DNA of 54,555 nucleotides from an uncultured Fidelibacterota bacterium (lineage in GTDB: Bacteria > Fidelibacterota > Marinisomatia > Marinisomatales > TCS55): assembly GCA_913009735.1 (NCBI GenBank), contig CAJVYU010000004.1, positions 1-54,555 of the forward strand, in the 5' to 3' direction. Numbering within the stretch: the first letter of the stretch is position 1; each line of letters opens with the position of its first letter. Shown here one piece after another: positions 17,273 to 24,542 of the stretch. The notes under the pieces are model-generated. The model was not told the origin of the DNA. It was given only the letters and a program-made list of their open reading frames with translations, and searched no databases. Made by a program: the position numbers and the translations under genes.

Positions 17273-17373
17273 GACAATCAAAGATGATTGTCATAAATGT
17301 AGGTCAAGCATCCTGCTTGACTATTTATAGTTTGAATTATGCAGTCTATTTCGACAAGCAAGGATGCTTGTCG
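17273..17373. repeat. Three consecutive REP-like hairpins
   Basis: GACAATCA/TGATTGTC (17273-17280 and 17285-17292), GTCAAGCA/TGCTTGAC (17303-17310 and 17314-17321) and CGACAAGCA/TGCTTGTCG (17352-17360 and 17365-17373) are perfect stems with 3-4 base loops. The second and third share the core CAAGCA, so they look like diverged copies of one repeat unit. Confidence 0.75.
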
Positions 17374-17441
17374 TACTATAAACGTAGCTCTGTTTACAGG
17401 TGTCAGTATTACCGCCTTCATTCCGACCCATCGGAACTACG

Positions 17442-17468
17442 GCGCGGTCGACTTCGCTCTGCTTGAGC
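17442..17468 (+). repeat. 27-bp repeat, copy 1, left of the GIY-YIG gene
   Basis: This segment (GCGCGGTCGACTTCGCTCTG and seven more bases) is repeated exactly at 17815-17841 on the other side of the GIY-YIG gene. This left copy lacks the second hairpin arm that the right copy has. Confidence 0.8.
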
Positions 17469-17487
17469 AGTGTCCTGGGATTTGTAA

Positions 17488-17727
17488 TCAAAGGCGTTTT
17501 TTTGCAAATGCCCGACCGGATGGCGATTTGAGATAACGCTCGAAATCAAGTGCGCGTTGTCGATTGTTAAATGTAATGATTGTTTTTATTTTCCAAGGTT
17601 TGTATTTATTCGTATAGACATCCTGACCGTGATTATGCGATCGAAGTCTTTTCTTAACATCCTCTGTATAACCTGTATAAAATCGGTTTGGGAAATTCAG
17701 TGATTGGATTATATAAACATGATACAT
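17488..17727 (-). CDS. Single-domain GIY-YIG nuclease family protein
   Basis: A 79-residue protein made only of the GIY-YIG fold: HVYIIQS near the start, FYTGYTEDVKKRLRSHN with the catalytic-type tyrosine and arginine, then ERYLKSPSGRAFAKKRL at the end. These small UPF0213-like proteins are widespread, often in repeats or mobile contexts, and their function is mostly unknown. It lies between two identical 27-bp repeats and next to ssrA, suggesting it belongs to an inserted cassette. Confidence 0.86.
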   Translation of the reverse strand: MYHVYIIQSLNFPNRFYTGYTEDVKKRLRSHNHGQDVYTNKYKPWKIKTIITFNNRQRALDFERYLKSPSGRAFAKKRL

Positions 17728-17814
17728 AATACATTCTCCCCGAGCCTGCTGCGACGTAGCTCATCTCTTATTTTATTTATATTCCCGCTTTCGTTCTTTT
17801 ACAACAGAACTTCA

Positions 17815-17849
17815 GCGCGGTCGACTTCGCTCTGCTTGAGCGAAGTCGA
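17815..17849. repeat. 27-bp repeat copy 2, forming a 12-bp hairpin next to ssrA
   Basis: 17815-17841 repeats 17442-17468. TCGACTTCGCTC (17821-17832) pairs perfectly with GAGCGAAGTCGA (17838-17849) around a 5-base loop. It begins one base beyond the tmRNA 3' end and could also stop ssrA transcription, although no T-run follows on the minus strand. Confidence 0.7.
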
Positions 17850-17850
17850 G

Positions 17851-18198
17851 TGGAGGCGGGGAGAGTCGAACTCCCGTCCGAAATAAACCCCTGTAAAACA
17901 TCTACATGATTAGTCTCTTAGCTAGGTCTTATTTCGCTAATGGCCAAGGACAAACAAATAACGAAACCAGCCCAAAGGATCTCATCTCAATATGTTGGGC
18001 ACATATAAAGACCAGTCTATGTAGTCGACGCCCTTTTATCCAACCATAGACAAATCGGATAAAGGACGGGTCGCAATCTTAAGCTGCGGCCATATAGCCG
18101 TAATCGGCATGTACGAATGTTCGGATGTTTTAGGAGAATTCCGAGATCTCCGCATGCAGTCCTACAATGATCTTATCCCGTCGAAACCGGTCGCCCCC
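17851..18198 (-). ncRNA. ssrA: Transfer-messenger RNA (tmRNA)
   Basis: tmRNA rescues stalled ribosomes by acting as tRNA-Ala and then as a short message. On the minus strand the 5' end GGGGGCGACCGGTTTCGACG (from 18198) and the 3' end GACGGGAGTTCGACTCTCCC followed by CGCCTCCA (to 17851) form the alanine-type acceptor and T arm. The 7-bp acceptor stem pairs with one G-U, and CCA is not encoded. The tag frame ends HADYGYMAAA followed by a TAA. The resume codon cannot be fixed by eye. The total is 348 bases. A MITE begins 30 bp upstream of the 5' end. Confidence 0.94.
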
Positions 18199-18228
18199 TT
18201 TTCAAAAAGCATTAAGAATTTACAATAT

Positions 18229-18393
18229 GAAGGCTTTGCAAAACCTAATGTGTGAAGAAAAAAGAGAGAAAATTTGTCTGATAGAGACGGAAAATGCAGT
18301 TAATAACATCGCTATTAACCAATTTTCCAATCCGCCAGCTGGCAGACAGAATTTTATCCTTTTTAATTTATGCTGTGGGTTTTGTAAGCCTTC
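18229..18393 (+). mobile_element. MITE-like element, copy R4 (forward), next to the ssrA 5' end
   Basis: A 165-bp copy from GAAGGCTTTGCAAAACCT to GGTTTTGTAAGCCTTC with a perfect 5-bp duplication AATAT (18224-18228 and 18394-18398). An internal TCCGCCAGCTGGCAGA palindrome (18331-18346) is shared with copy R6 at the same internal position, marking a subfamily. Confidence 0.9.
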
Positions 18394-18665
18394 AATATAA
18401 AAAGACAATGGCTCCGAACGCCAACCCGGAGCCATTTCACTTTTTCACTTGCCAATCTCTTTCAAACGCAAATTCAAAAACAATAAATTCGCGGTCCAAA
18501 GGCAGAACAAAAATACATGGTCATGATATTCTGAGCAAGAGCGAATCTTATAAAATTTCATATATCGGGCTTCCCTTTGTACTCTTTATTTTTTAGACCT
18601 TTTAGAATTCAATGTTGTTGGACTTCCACAGACATCTATCTAATTTTGCCCGCTGATTTTCAAAG

Positions 18666-18671
18666 TATAAT
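18666..18671 (+). promoter_or_regulatory. Putative -10 box of tRNA-Lys(CTT)
   Basis: A perfect TATAAT is 32 bases upstream of the tRNA. The -35 region is weak (TTTTGC, 16 bases further upstream). A TGCTTCC/GGAAGCA hairpin (18680-18698) lies between the likely start point and the tRNA and may be trimmed off by RNase P. Confidence 0.45.
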
Positions 18672-18703
18672 GACCGTGTTGCTTCCAGAGAGGAAGCACA
18701 TAT

Positions 18704-18776
18704 GGCCCCGTAGCTCAATTGGTAGAGCAGTGGCCTCTTAAGCCATTGGTTGAAGGTTCGAGTCCTTCCGGGGTCA
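18704..18776 (+). tRNA. tRNA-Lys (anticodon CTT)
   Basis: A complete 73-base cloverleaf: acceptor GGCCCCG/CGGGGTC, D arm GCTC..GAGC, anticodon arm GTGGC-CTCTTAA-GCCAT with anticodon CTT, T arm GAAGG-TTCGAGT-CCTTC and discriminator A. CCA is not encoded. It reads AAG lysine codons. Confidence 0.95.
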
Positions 18777-18931
18777 CGCGACGATGACTCTTCCTCGATA
18801 AAAAATGGGCAGGGATTTTCATATTAGAATAGTAATTCAAAATGAAAGATTATTAGTAATCAACAGCTTTTGGTTTAGCGATCGATTCTGTAATTTCTGA
18901 CCATGTCATCGAACGAAAAAGTGTGTGCACG

Positions 18932-20377
18932 ATGAATTTTCGTTTAGTTTTTCAATCATTAGGCCGCATCATTGGGCTCCTTTCACTCGCAATGATCCCC
19001 CCACTTCTTTTGTCTTATGCTTTTCATGAGGAAGTGCATATCCAATTTATAATACCCATTGTTATCCTATTAATTATCAGCGCCTTTTCCTTTTTCTGGA
19101 AACATAATATGAAGGAACTAAAAATAAGAGAATCCGTGGTTATTGTTGTGGCAGCATGGTTGTGTGCATCATTTTTTGGAGCTTTACCGTTCTTAATTGA
19201 TCATATTTTACCTTCTTTCACAGATGCGTTTTTTGAATCTCTCTCTGGTTTTACTGCTACGGGTTCTACAGTTCTCACTGATATTGAGTCTGTTCCAAAA
19301 AGTGTATTATTCTGGCGTTCTGAGACACATTGGTTAGGTGGAATGGGAATTGTCGTCTTAGCAATTGTAATCTTTCCATCTTTCCGTGGTAACTACAAAT
19401 TATTTAGTTCAGAATCTCCCACTTCAGTAGATGAACATAAACTATTTCCACAGATTGCAATGGTTGCAAAATCATACTGGAAGATTTACTTATTATTTAC
19501 CTTATTTGAGTTCCTTCTGCTTATGCCGGTGATGGGTTGGTTTGATGCGGTAACTCACGCATTTGGAACCATTGCCGGGGGAGGATTTTCAACCAGAAAT
19601 ACGAGCATTGCATTTTTTGACAGTCTTTATGTAGAAGTAGTTATCATGATTTTCATGATTGCCGGCGCAACCAGTTTTATTCTTCACTACCAAGCTCTTC
19701 GTGGAAAATTCAGATACTTCAAAAGTTCATCCTTTAGAATATTTATGTATGTCTTGCTTTCAGCAAGTATATTGATTGCATTTAATTTATATCTAATAAA
19801 TCAGCACAGGCTCACCTTTCTTTCTTCTCTTCGCGAAGCAATTTTCCAGGTTGTTTCGATTATAACAACGACCGGTTTCGCAACAGCAGATTTTAAATAT
19901 TGGCCGGATTTCAGTATCTTTTTGTTAATCCTATTAATGTTTGTCGGCGGTATGTCGGCATCCACCAGCGGTTCCATTAAAATATGGCGATTTGAAATAA
20001 TCTTCAAAGAAATCCGGCGTATATTTCACAGAATCCTACACAATAGAGCCGTTGTATTCCTCCGCCTGAACGGAAGGAAGATTGAGCCTCAAATGGTGCA
20101 AAAAGTTCAAATTTTTGTCATAGCGTATATTTTCGTTTTTTTGATTTCCGGTATTATACTGACTGCAATGGGGTATGAGCCTGCTACATCGTTTAGCGCT
20201 GTTGCGGCAACCCTTGGCAATGTTGGTCCCGGTATTGGGGCAATAGGCCCATTTGACAACTTTAATCAGTTTTCAGATATCGCCAAATGGATACTATCCT
20301 TTGACATGTTGTTAGGTCGTCTTGAAATCTGGACTGTTTTATCACTATTTATCCCGGAATTCTGGAGTGCTGTATAG
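18932..20377 (+). CDS. TrkH/KtrB-family potassium transporter
   Basis: A 481-residue integral membrane protein with the four pore-loop repeats of Trk/Ktr channels: SLSGFTATGSTVLTD, FGTIAGGGFSTRNTS, VSIITTTGFATADF and AATLGNVGPGIGAIGP, each with the selectivity-filter glycine. About ten transmembrane segments are visible. It should take up potassium with a cytosolic TrkA/KtrA partner, which is not in this window. The frame runs to a GTG at 18923. The ATG at 18932 gives the usual N-terminus MNFRLVFQSLGRIIG and is preferred. Confidence 0.93.
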   Translation: MNFRLVFQSLGRIIGLLSLAMIPPLLLSYAFHEEVHIQFIIPIVILLIISAFSFFWKHNMKELKIRESVVIVVAAWLCASFFGALPFLIDHILPSFTDAFFESLSGFTATGSTVLTDIESVPKSVLFWRSETHWLGGMGIVVLAIVIFPSFRGNYKLFSSESPTSVDEHKLFPQIAMVAKSYWKIYLLFTLFEFLLLMPVMGWFDAVTHAFGTIAGGGFSTRNTSIAFFDSLYVEVVIMIFMIAGATSFILHYQALRGKFRYFKSSSFRIFMYVLLSASILIAFNLYLINQHRLTFLSSLREAIFQVVSIITTTGFATADFKYWPDFSIFLLILLMFVGGMSASTSGSIKIWRFEIIFKEIRRIFHRILHNRAVVFLRLNGRKIEPQMVQKVQIFVIAYIFVFLISGIILTAMGYEPATSFSAVAATLGNVGPGIGAIGPFDNFNQFSDIAKWILSFDMLLGRLEIWTVLSLFIPEFWSAV

Positions 20378-20739
20378 CTGTATTTTTCAACCCCTCCCTC
20401 CCATAAACCAAACGAAACGAATAAAGTCTGTCAGTTCAACAGCATTATAAGTGTTTATAGGACTGAAAACCGTACGTAAATCCTGCATACAAAAACACCT
20501 GAATTATATTTCACATCTGTCTACCCTGAAGCTGCGACAGGTAAACTTTTGAAATCATTTGCCACTACATCGACTGTGAAATTATATTATAAAATTTAAA
20601 ACACTCTCATCCTAAATCAGCTCAATCTGTCCAATGCTTTATACAAATATTTTTCGTAGTGAGTAAGTATTTGCATTTTTTATTTCGGTCGCTTTTTAAC
20701 ATGTTAGATATTCTGTAAGTTACGAAGTTGGACAAAAAA
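20378..20739. other. Gap after trkH, no gene seen
   Basis: I see no coding potential, tRNA or repeat copy in this AT-rich stretch. TrkH and the cytochrome gene converge on it. Confidence 0.6.
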
Positions 20740-20772
20740 AAGAACCCCCTTTCAAGAAGAAAGGGGGTTCTT
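20740..20772 (-). terminator. Intrinsic terminator of the tetrahaem cytochrome gene
   Basis: A perfect 14-bp stem, AAGAACCCCCTTTC with GAAAGGGGGTTCTT, around a 5-base loop is followed on the minus strand by a run of eight T (counting the last two stem bases). It sits 34 bp after the cytochrome stop. It could also work on the plus strand. Confidence 0.92.
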
Positions 20773-20806
20773 TTATACCCTATATAATAAAGATGGGTAG
20801 GAACAA

Positions 20807-21427
20807 TTATTTATCATGACAGGTGAAGCACAGAGCAGATGCAGTGTTGCTTTTCACCAAAAGTTTTGTACCAGATGCAGCTATAGTGTTATGTACATCG
20901 TGGCAGGAAGAACATTCCAATTTGTTACCTACCAACAAATCAGAGGCAATTGTGCTGCCTAAACCGCTACTCACACTAGTAGGATCGAACAGTTCACCAT
21001 CAGAGGTTGCCAAGGCGGCATCATAAGTGAAGGAAACCGGATGCTCGCCACTTAAATCTGTCCCTATACTTTCTCCGCTACCAATCATATTTGTGCCATT
21101 CGTCTTGCCACCGTAGTTGTCTATCGCTACTGTTCCATCATGACAACTCAGACAAAGTTTAGAAACTCCAGTAGGTTGACCCGTCGTTGCATCCAATGTT
21201 GTTGAGCTATATACTGTAAAAGTGGCCTGTGTAACTTCATGGTTCCACAATGGTGCGTCGGAGACACCAATATCAGCATTATGAGGTGTGTGACATGTTA
21301 TACATGTTTCACCACTGGGATTCCAAGAGTCACCACTGAAATCATGGGCGGAGTTGGCAATTGATTGGCTCATTATTATTGTTCCAGGTAGAATAGTCAT
21401 TAGTAGTATTACAGTTATTTTTCTCAT
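20807..21427 (-). CDS. Periplasmic tetrahaem c-type cytochrome
   Basis: A 206-residue exported protein with four CXXCH haem-attachment motifs: CITCH, CLSCH, CSSCH and CFTCH. Its signal peptide is MRKITVILLMTILPGTIIMSQS. The start at 21427 has a good site AGGA eight bases upstream; a longer TTG frame is rejected. The arrangement (TCHTPHNAD, LSCHDGTVA, SSCHDVHN) is the doubled-CXXCH type, and the N-terminal half closely parallels the start of the 548-residue cytochrome at 26831-28477. It is transcribed separately from the large operon, with a sigma-54-like site upstream and its own terminator. It is a candidate electron shuttle between inner and outer membrane. Confidence 0.9.
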   Translation of the reverse strand: MRKITVILLMTILPGTIIMSQSIANSAHDFSGDSWNPSGETCITCHTPHNADIGVSDAPLWNHEVTQATFTVYSSTTLDATTGQPTGVSKLCLSCHDGTVAIDNYGGKTNGTNMIGSGESIGTDLSGEHPVSFTYDAALATSDGELFDPTSVSSGLGSTIASDLLVGNKLECSSCHDVHNTIAASGTKLLVKSNTASALCFTCHDK

Positions 21428-21467
21428 TGTTTTGTTCCTTTTTTTAAATTTCATTTGCTTTATATGT

Positions 21468-21483
21468 ATCAATTATCGTGCCA
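21468..21483 (-). promoter_or_regulatory. Sigma-54-like promoter of the tetrahaem cytochrome gene
   Basis: Read on the minus strand the site is TGGCAC-N5-TTGAT. The -24 element is perfect and the spacing is exact, but the -12 element lacks the usual GC. It is about 41 bp upstream of the cytochrome start. The match is weaker than the site at 33099. Confidence 0.5.
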
Positions 21484-21655
21484 AAAAGTGTAATTACTAA
21501 AAGAAAAAATTTATAATACCCCTAACTAACTGTAATATAGTAATATACAGACGCATAATCATTTGAAATGCTTTGAAATAAAAACCGGGATGGGGAGATG
21601 TGTATAAGTCAATGAGAACTATTCCACACCCATTGTTGAAAAATCCGCATACCAT

Positions 21656-23035
21656 TTACAACAAGCCATGTTTTTTCATTTTATACCTGAATTGATCCCG
21701 GGTGATATTCAAGCGTTTGGCTGCCTTGGACTGATTCCCAAGTTCCTTGTCTAAAGTCCAATGCACAATATCGCTCTCAATTTCAGACCAGGTTTTCCCT
21801 TCCAGATAATTGTCAATAGAATTTGTTGTATCCTTTTGAGGAGCGGGACGATCCGTAGAAGAATTCTGTATATGAGGCGGAATATGCCAGGTCTCAATTT
21901 TCGTTGGTTGTTCCAGCAAGAATATCCTTTCTATGGTATTTTTCAATTCCCGTACGTTTCCCGGCCAGTTGTATTGACACAACATTTCCATAGCAGGTTT
22001 TGTTATTCCCTTAATATGCATTTTTAAATCAAAATTAAACTGGTCAATTATTTTATCAACTAGCAAAGGGATATCTTCCTTGCGGTCCCTTAAGGGTGGT
22101 ATAGTGAGGGAAATAACATTTAACCGGAAGTACAAGTCTTCCCGGAAGCGTCCTAACTCCATTTCTTTTCGTAGATCTCTATTCGTGGAAGCAATAATGC
22201 GAACATCTACCTTAATCTCCTGAGTGCCTCCTACGCGGTAAAAGATCTTGGTATCTAAAAAGCGTAACAGTTTTGCCTGAAAACTGAAGGGGATTTCACC
22301 GATTTCATCGAGATAAATCGTGCCCTTGTTGGCCAGTTCAACCTGTCCTGGTTTTTTTGTCTTAGCATCAGTGAAAGCACCTTTTTCGTGTCCAAATAAT
22401 TCGCTTTCCAAAAGATGTTCTGAAAGAGAGGCACTATTGATGGCAATGAAGGGTTTATCTTTTCGAGGGCTGTGTTCATGGATAATTCGCGCTAAGGTAT
22501 CTTTCCCGGTACCCGTTTCTCCTTCCAAGAGGATGGTCCCCATTTCAGTACCAACAATCTTTTTTACTGTATCCATAATCTGGATCATGCTTCGTGATTG
22601 ACTGATATAGCTACCCAGCTGATAGCGTTTTTTCTCTTCTTTTTCGATGAGTGATATTTTCTGAATGAGTTCCTTTTGTTTTAGAGCGCGCTCTAACATC
22701 AGTGTTACTTCATCAAAATTAATGGGTTTGTTCAAATATTCATAGGCGCCCAGTTTCAGTGCTTCTATAGACACTTCTTCTGTGCCGTAGGCAGTCATGA
22801 AAAAAATGACCATATTAGAAGCAAAAGATTTAATTTCTTTCAGGACTTCTAATCCGGTTACATCAGGTAAGCGAAAGTCCACAAAAAGGATGTCCGGTGG
22901 ATCAAGTTTTATTTTTTTCACACCGTTACGTCCAAATTCCGTAATGACTGTTTCTATTTGCATGTTCTTTAAATGTTCACTTAAGGACCATGCCACTAGC
23001 TTTTCGTCTTCAATGATGAGCGCTCGTAAGGTCAT
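21656..23035 (-). CDS. NtrC-family sigma-54 response regulator
   Basis: A 459-residue activator: receiver domain with phospho-acceptor D53 in LFVDFRLPD, AAA+ domain with Walker A GETGTGKD (172-179) and Walker B IYLDEIGE (240-247), the R-finger/sensor region RFREDLYFRLNV, and a Fis-type helix-turn-helix at the end (GNQSKAAKRLNITRDQFRYKMKKHG). The sigma-54 contact loop reads GAFTDA (219-224) rather than GAFTGA, a variant found in some natural activators. A strong AGGAGGAG site precedes the ATG. It is the last gene of the cytochrome operon, directly after its histidine kinase, and the sigma-54 sites at 33099 and 21468 are its obvious candidate targets. Confidence 0.94.
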   Translation of the reverse strand: MTLRALIIEDEKLVAWSLSEHLKNMQIETVITEFGRNGVKKIKLDPPDILFVDFRLPDVTGLEVLKEIKSFASNMVIFFMTAYGTEEVSIEALKLGAYEYLNKPINFDEVTLMLERALKQKELIQKISLIEKEEKKRYQLGSYISQSRSMIQIMDTVKKIVGTEMGTILLEGETGTGKDTLARIIHEHSPRKDKPFIAINSASLSEHLLESELFGHEKGAFTDAKTKKPGQVELANKGTIYLDEIGEIPFSFQAKLLRFLDTKIFYRVGGTQEIKVDVRIIASTNRDLRKEMELGRFREDLYFRLNVISLTIPPLRDRKEDIPLLVDKIIDQFNFDLKMHIKGITKPAMEMLCQYNWPGNVRELKNTIERIFLLEQPTKIETWHIPPHIQNSSTDRPAPQKDTTNSIDNYLEGKTWSEIESDIVHWTLDKELGNQSKAAKRLNITRDQFRYKMKKHGLL

Positions 23036-23047
23036 TACTCCTCCTAT

Positions 23048-24529
23048 TTATTTTTTAACAATTGATAAATCAATTAAGAATTTCGTCCATGGATAGTCTT
23101 GGTTGCTCTCTACCCGGATTGTACCCTTATGCTTGTCAATTATAGATTTTGATAGTGACAACCCTAATCCGCTGCCCTTATGCTTTGTTGTATAAAATGG
23201 TTTAAAAATTGACTGCCTGCCGTTTACCGAGATCCAGCTACCGGTATTTTTAATAGATAGGGTAACTTTTTCGGGGGTAAGCTGTTGTATAAAAATTTCT
23301 ATGGTGGCATTAGCCGTTCCCTGGGTAGCTTGTTTGGCATTCAATAAAATATTTGTAATTACTTGTTTTAATTGTTCCTTATCTCCATTTATGATGATAC
23401 CCTCCGGGTAAGTTCCCTCTATTAATTCGATATTATTGGAAATAATTGATTGTCGCTGAAAGTCCAGAACTTCTTGAAGAATAACGGATAATTCGACCGG
23501 TTCTAACTTTAATTGCTGTGGCTTTGTGAATTCCAGTAAATCCTGTACTGTTTTCAAGACCCTGTTTATTTGTGTGAAGATTTCGGTAATAATGTGGTCT
23601 TTTTTAATACTTTTATTACGATCAGTCATTATGATCAAGGCGTTTCGAATTCCTGAAATTGGATTTCGAATTTCATGGGCAACGCTGGCAGCCAGTTCCC
23701 CAACGCTTGCTAATTGTCCCGCACGATCCATCTGTTTTTGGTGCAAGGATTCTATTTCTTCTTTATTGTTCTCCAGTTCAGTCGCCATGGCATTAACATT
23801 ATGAGCCAGAGACTGCAGTTCGCCTGGGGTTTTTATCCTGATTCGCTTGGTAAAATCACCATCCGTGATTTCTTTGATCTGCTGCTGAATCATATTATAG
23901 GGCCGCTGAAAAAATCTATGATGTATGAAAAAGATGGTGATGCTTACAAATATTATGATAATAATATAGATTACCAAGTCAGAAGCCAAGAGTAAATTAT
24001 ATGCCTCCTGTTCGGCATTGCTTTCTACCCCTATTTCGATAAAACCGCAATGCTTTTCCTGGCTGTCATGGCACTGATAACATTGGGGCTTGTTGTGAAT
24101 TCCCGCGATTAAACGCATGATCGGTAATTCATCGTAGGATGAAAATAAGTACAAGCTGTCTATGTCATCAGCCCGGGAACGGACTTCATTGGGAATTTTC
24201 AAGGAATCTCCTATCCGTGAACTGTCGGTAGAAAATACAATTTTGAAATCATTGTCAAGAACATTAACCCATTTGACCCCCTCGTTAATATACATTTCAT
24301 CAAGCAAGAGTCGAAAATGGTCAGGTTGGTGGTATTTCATATTATGGGAAATCTGGTTCGTAAGCAGAGATTCCAAGGGTTGGATCAATGTAATCATGAA
24401 TTCGTGCAACTTTTCTTTACGATAACTATCCAAGAGGATAATCATTCCCGTGCCCACCAGAATCAAAAGGGTCATTACAAGAATAATCATTTGATTTCGC
24501 CAACGAATATATTTAAGTATTTTTAACAT
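23048..24529 (-). CDS. Sensor histidine kinase with a periplasmic c-type haem motif
   Basis: A 493-residue membrane kinase: TM1 about 12-33, a periplasmic sensor of about 150 residues, TM2 about 183-203, HAMP about 204-257, HisKA with the phospho-histidine H285 in VAHEIRNPISG, and HATPase with the N box NILLNAKQAT and G box GSGLGLSLSKSI. The sensor contains CYQCH at 150-154, a c-type haem attachment motif, just before GFIEIGVES. Haem-c sensors of this kind are known in Geobacter-type chemoreceptors and kinases, so a redox or ligand input is likely. The gene is 12 bp ahead of its NtrC-type partner and 13 bp after the thioredoxin/TPR gene. Confidence 0.93.
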   Translation of the reverse strand: MLKILKYIRWRNQMIILVMTLLILVGTGMIILLDSYRKEKLHEFMITLIQPLESLLTNQISHNMKYHQPDHFRLLLDEMYINEGVKWVNVLDNDFKIVFSTDSSRIGDSLKIPNEVRSRADDIDSLYLFSSYDELPIMRLIAGIHNKPQCYQCHDSQEKHCGFIEIGVESNAEQEAYNLLLASDLVIYIIIIIFVSITIFFIHHRFFQRPYNMIQQQIKEITDGDFTKRIRIKTPGELQSLAHNVNAMATELENNKEEIESLHQKQMDRAGQLASVGELAASVAHEIRNPISGIRNALIIMTDRNKSIKKDHIITEIFTQINRVLKTVQDLLEFTKPQQLKLEPVELSVILQEVLDFQRQSIISNNIELIEGTYPEGIIINGDKEQLKQVITNILLNAKQATQGTANATIEIFIQQLTPEKVTLSIKNTGSWISVNGRQSIFKPFYTTKHKGSGLGLSLSKSIIDKHKGTIRVESNQDYPWTKFLIDLSIVKK

Positions 24530-24542
24530 CTACAATTTCCTG

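Larger units (their letters stand above)
17101..17487. other. Gap with stacked palindromes, no gene seen
   Basis: Between the U32 gene and the GIY-YIG gene there are three short perfect hairpins (17273-17373) and a 27-bp GC-rich repeat (17442-17468). Short open frames here are built from these repeats and are not credible genes. Confidence 0.6.

Noticed and set aside
17284-17536. Short open frames in the palindromic region beside the GIY-YIG gene
   Set aside because: They are made of hairpin repeats and show no coding pattern.
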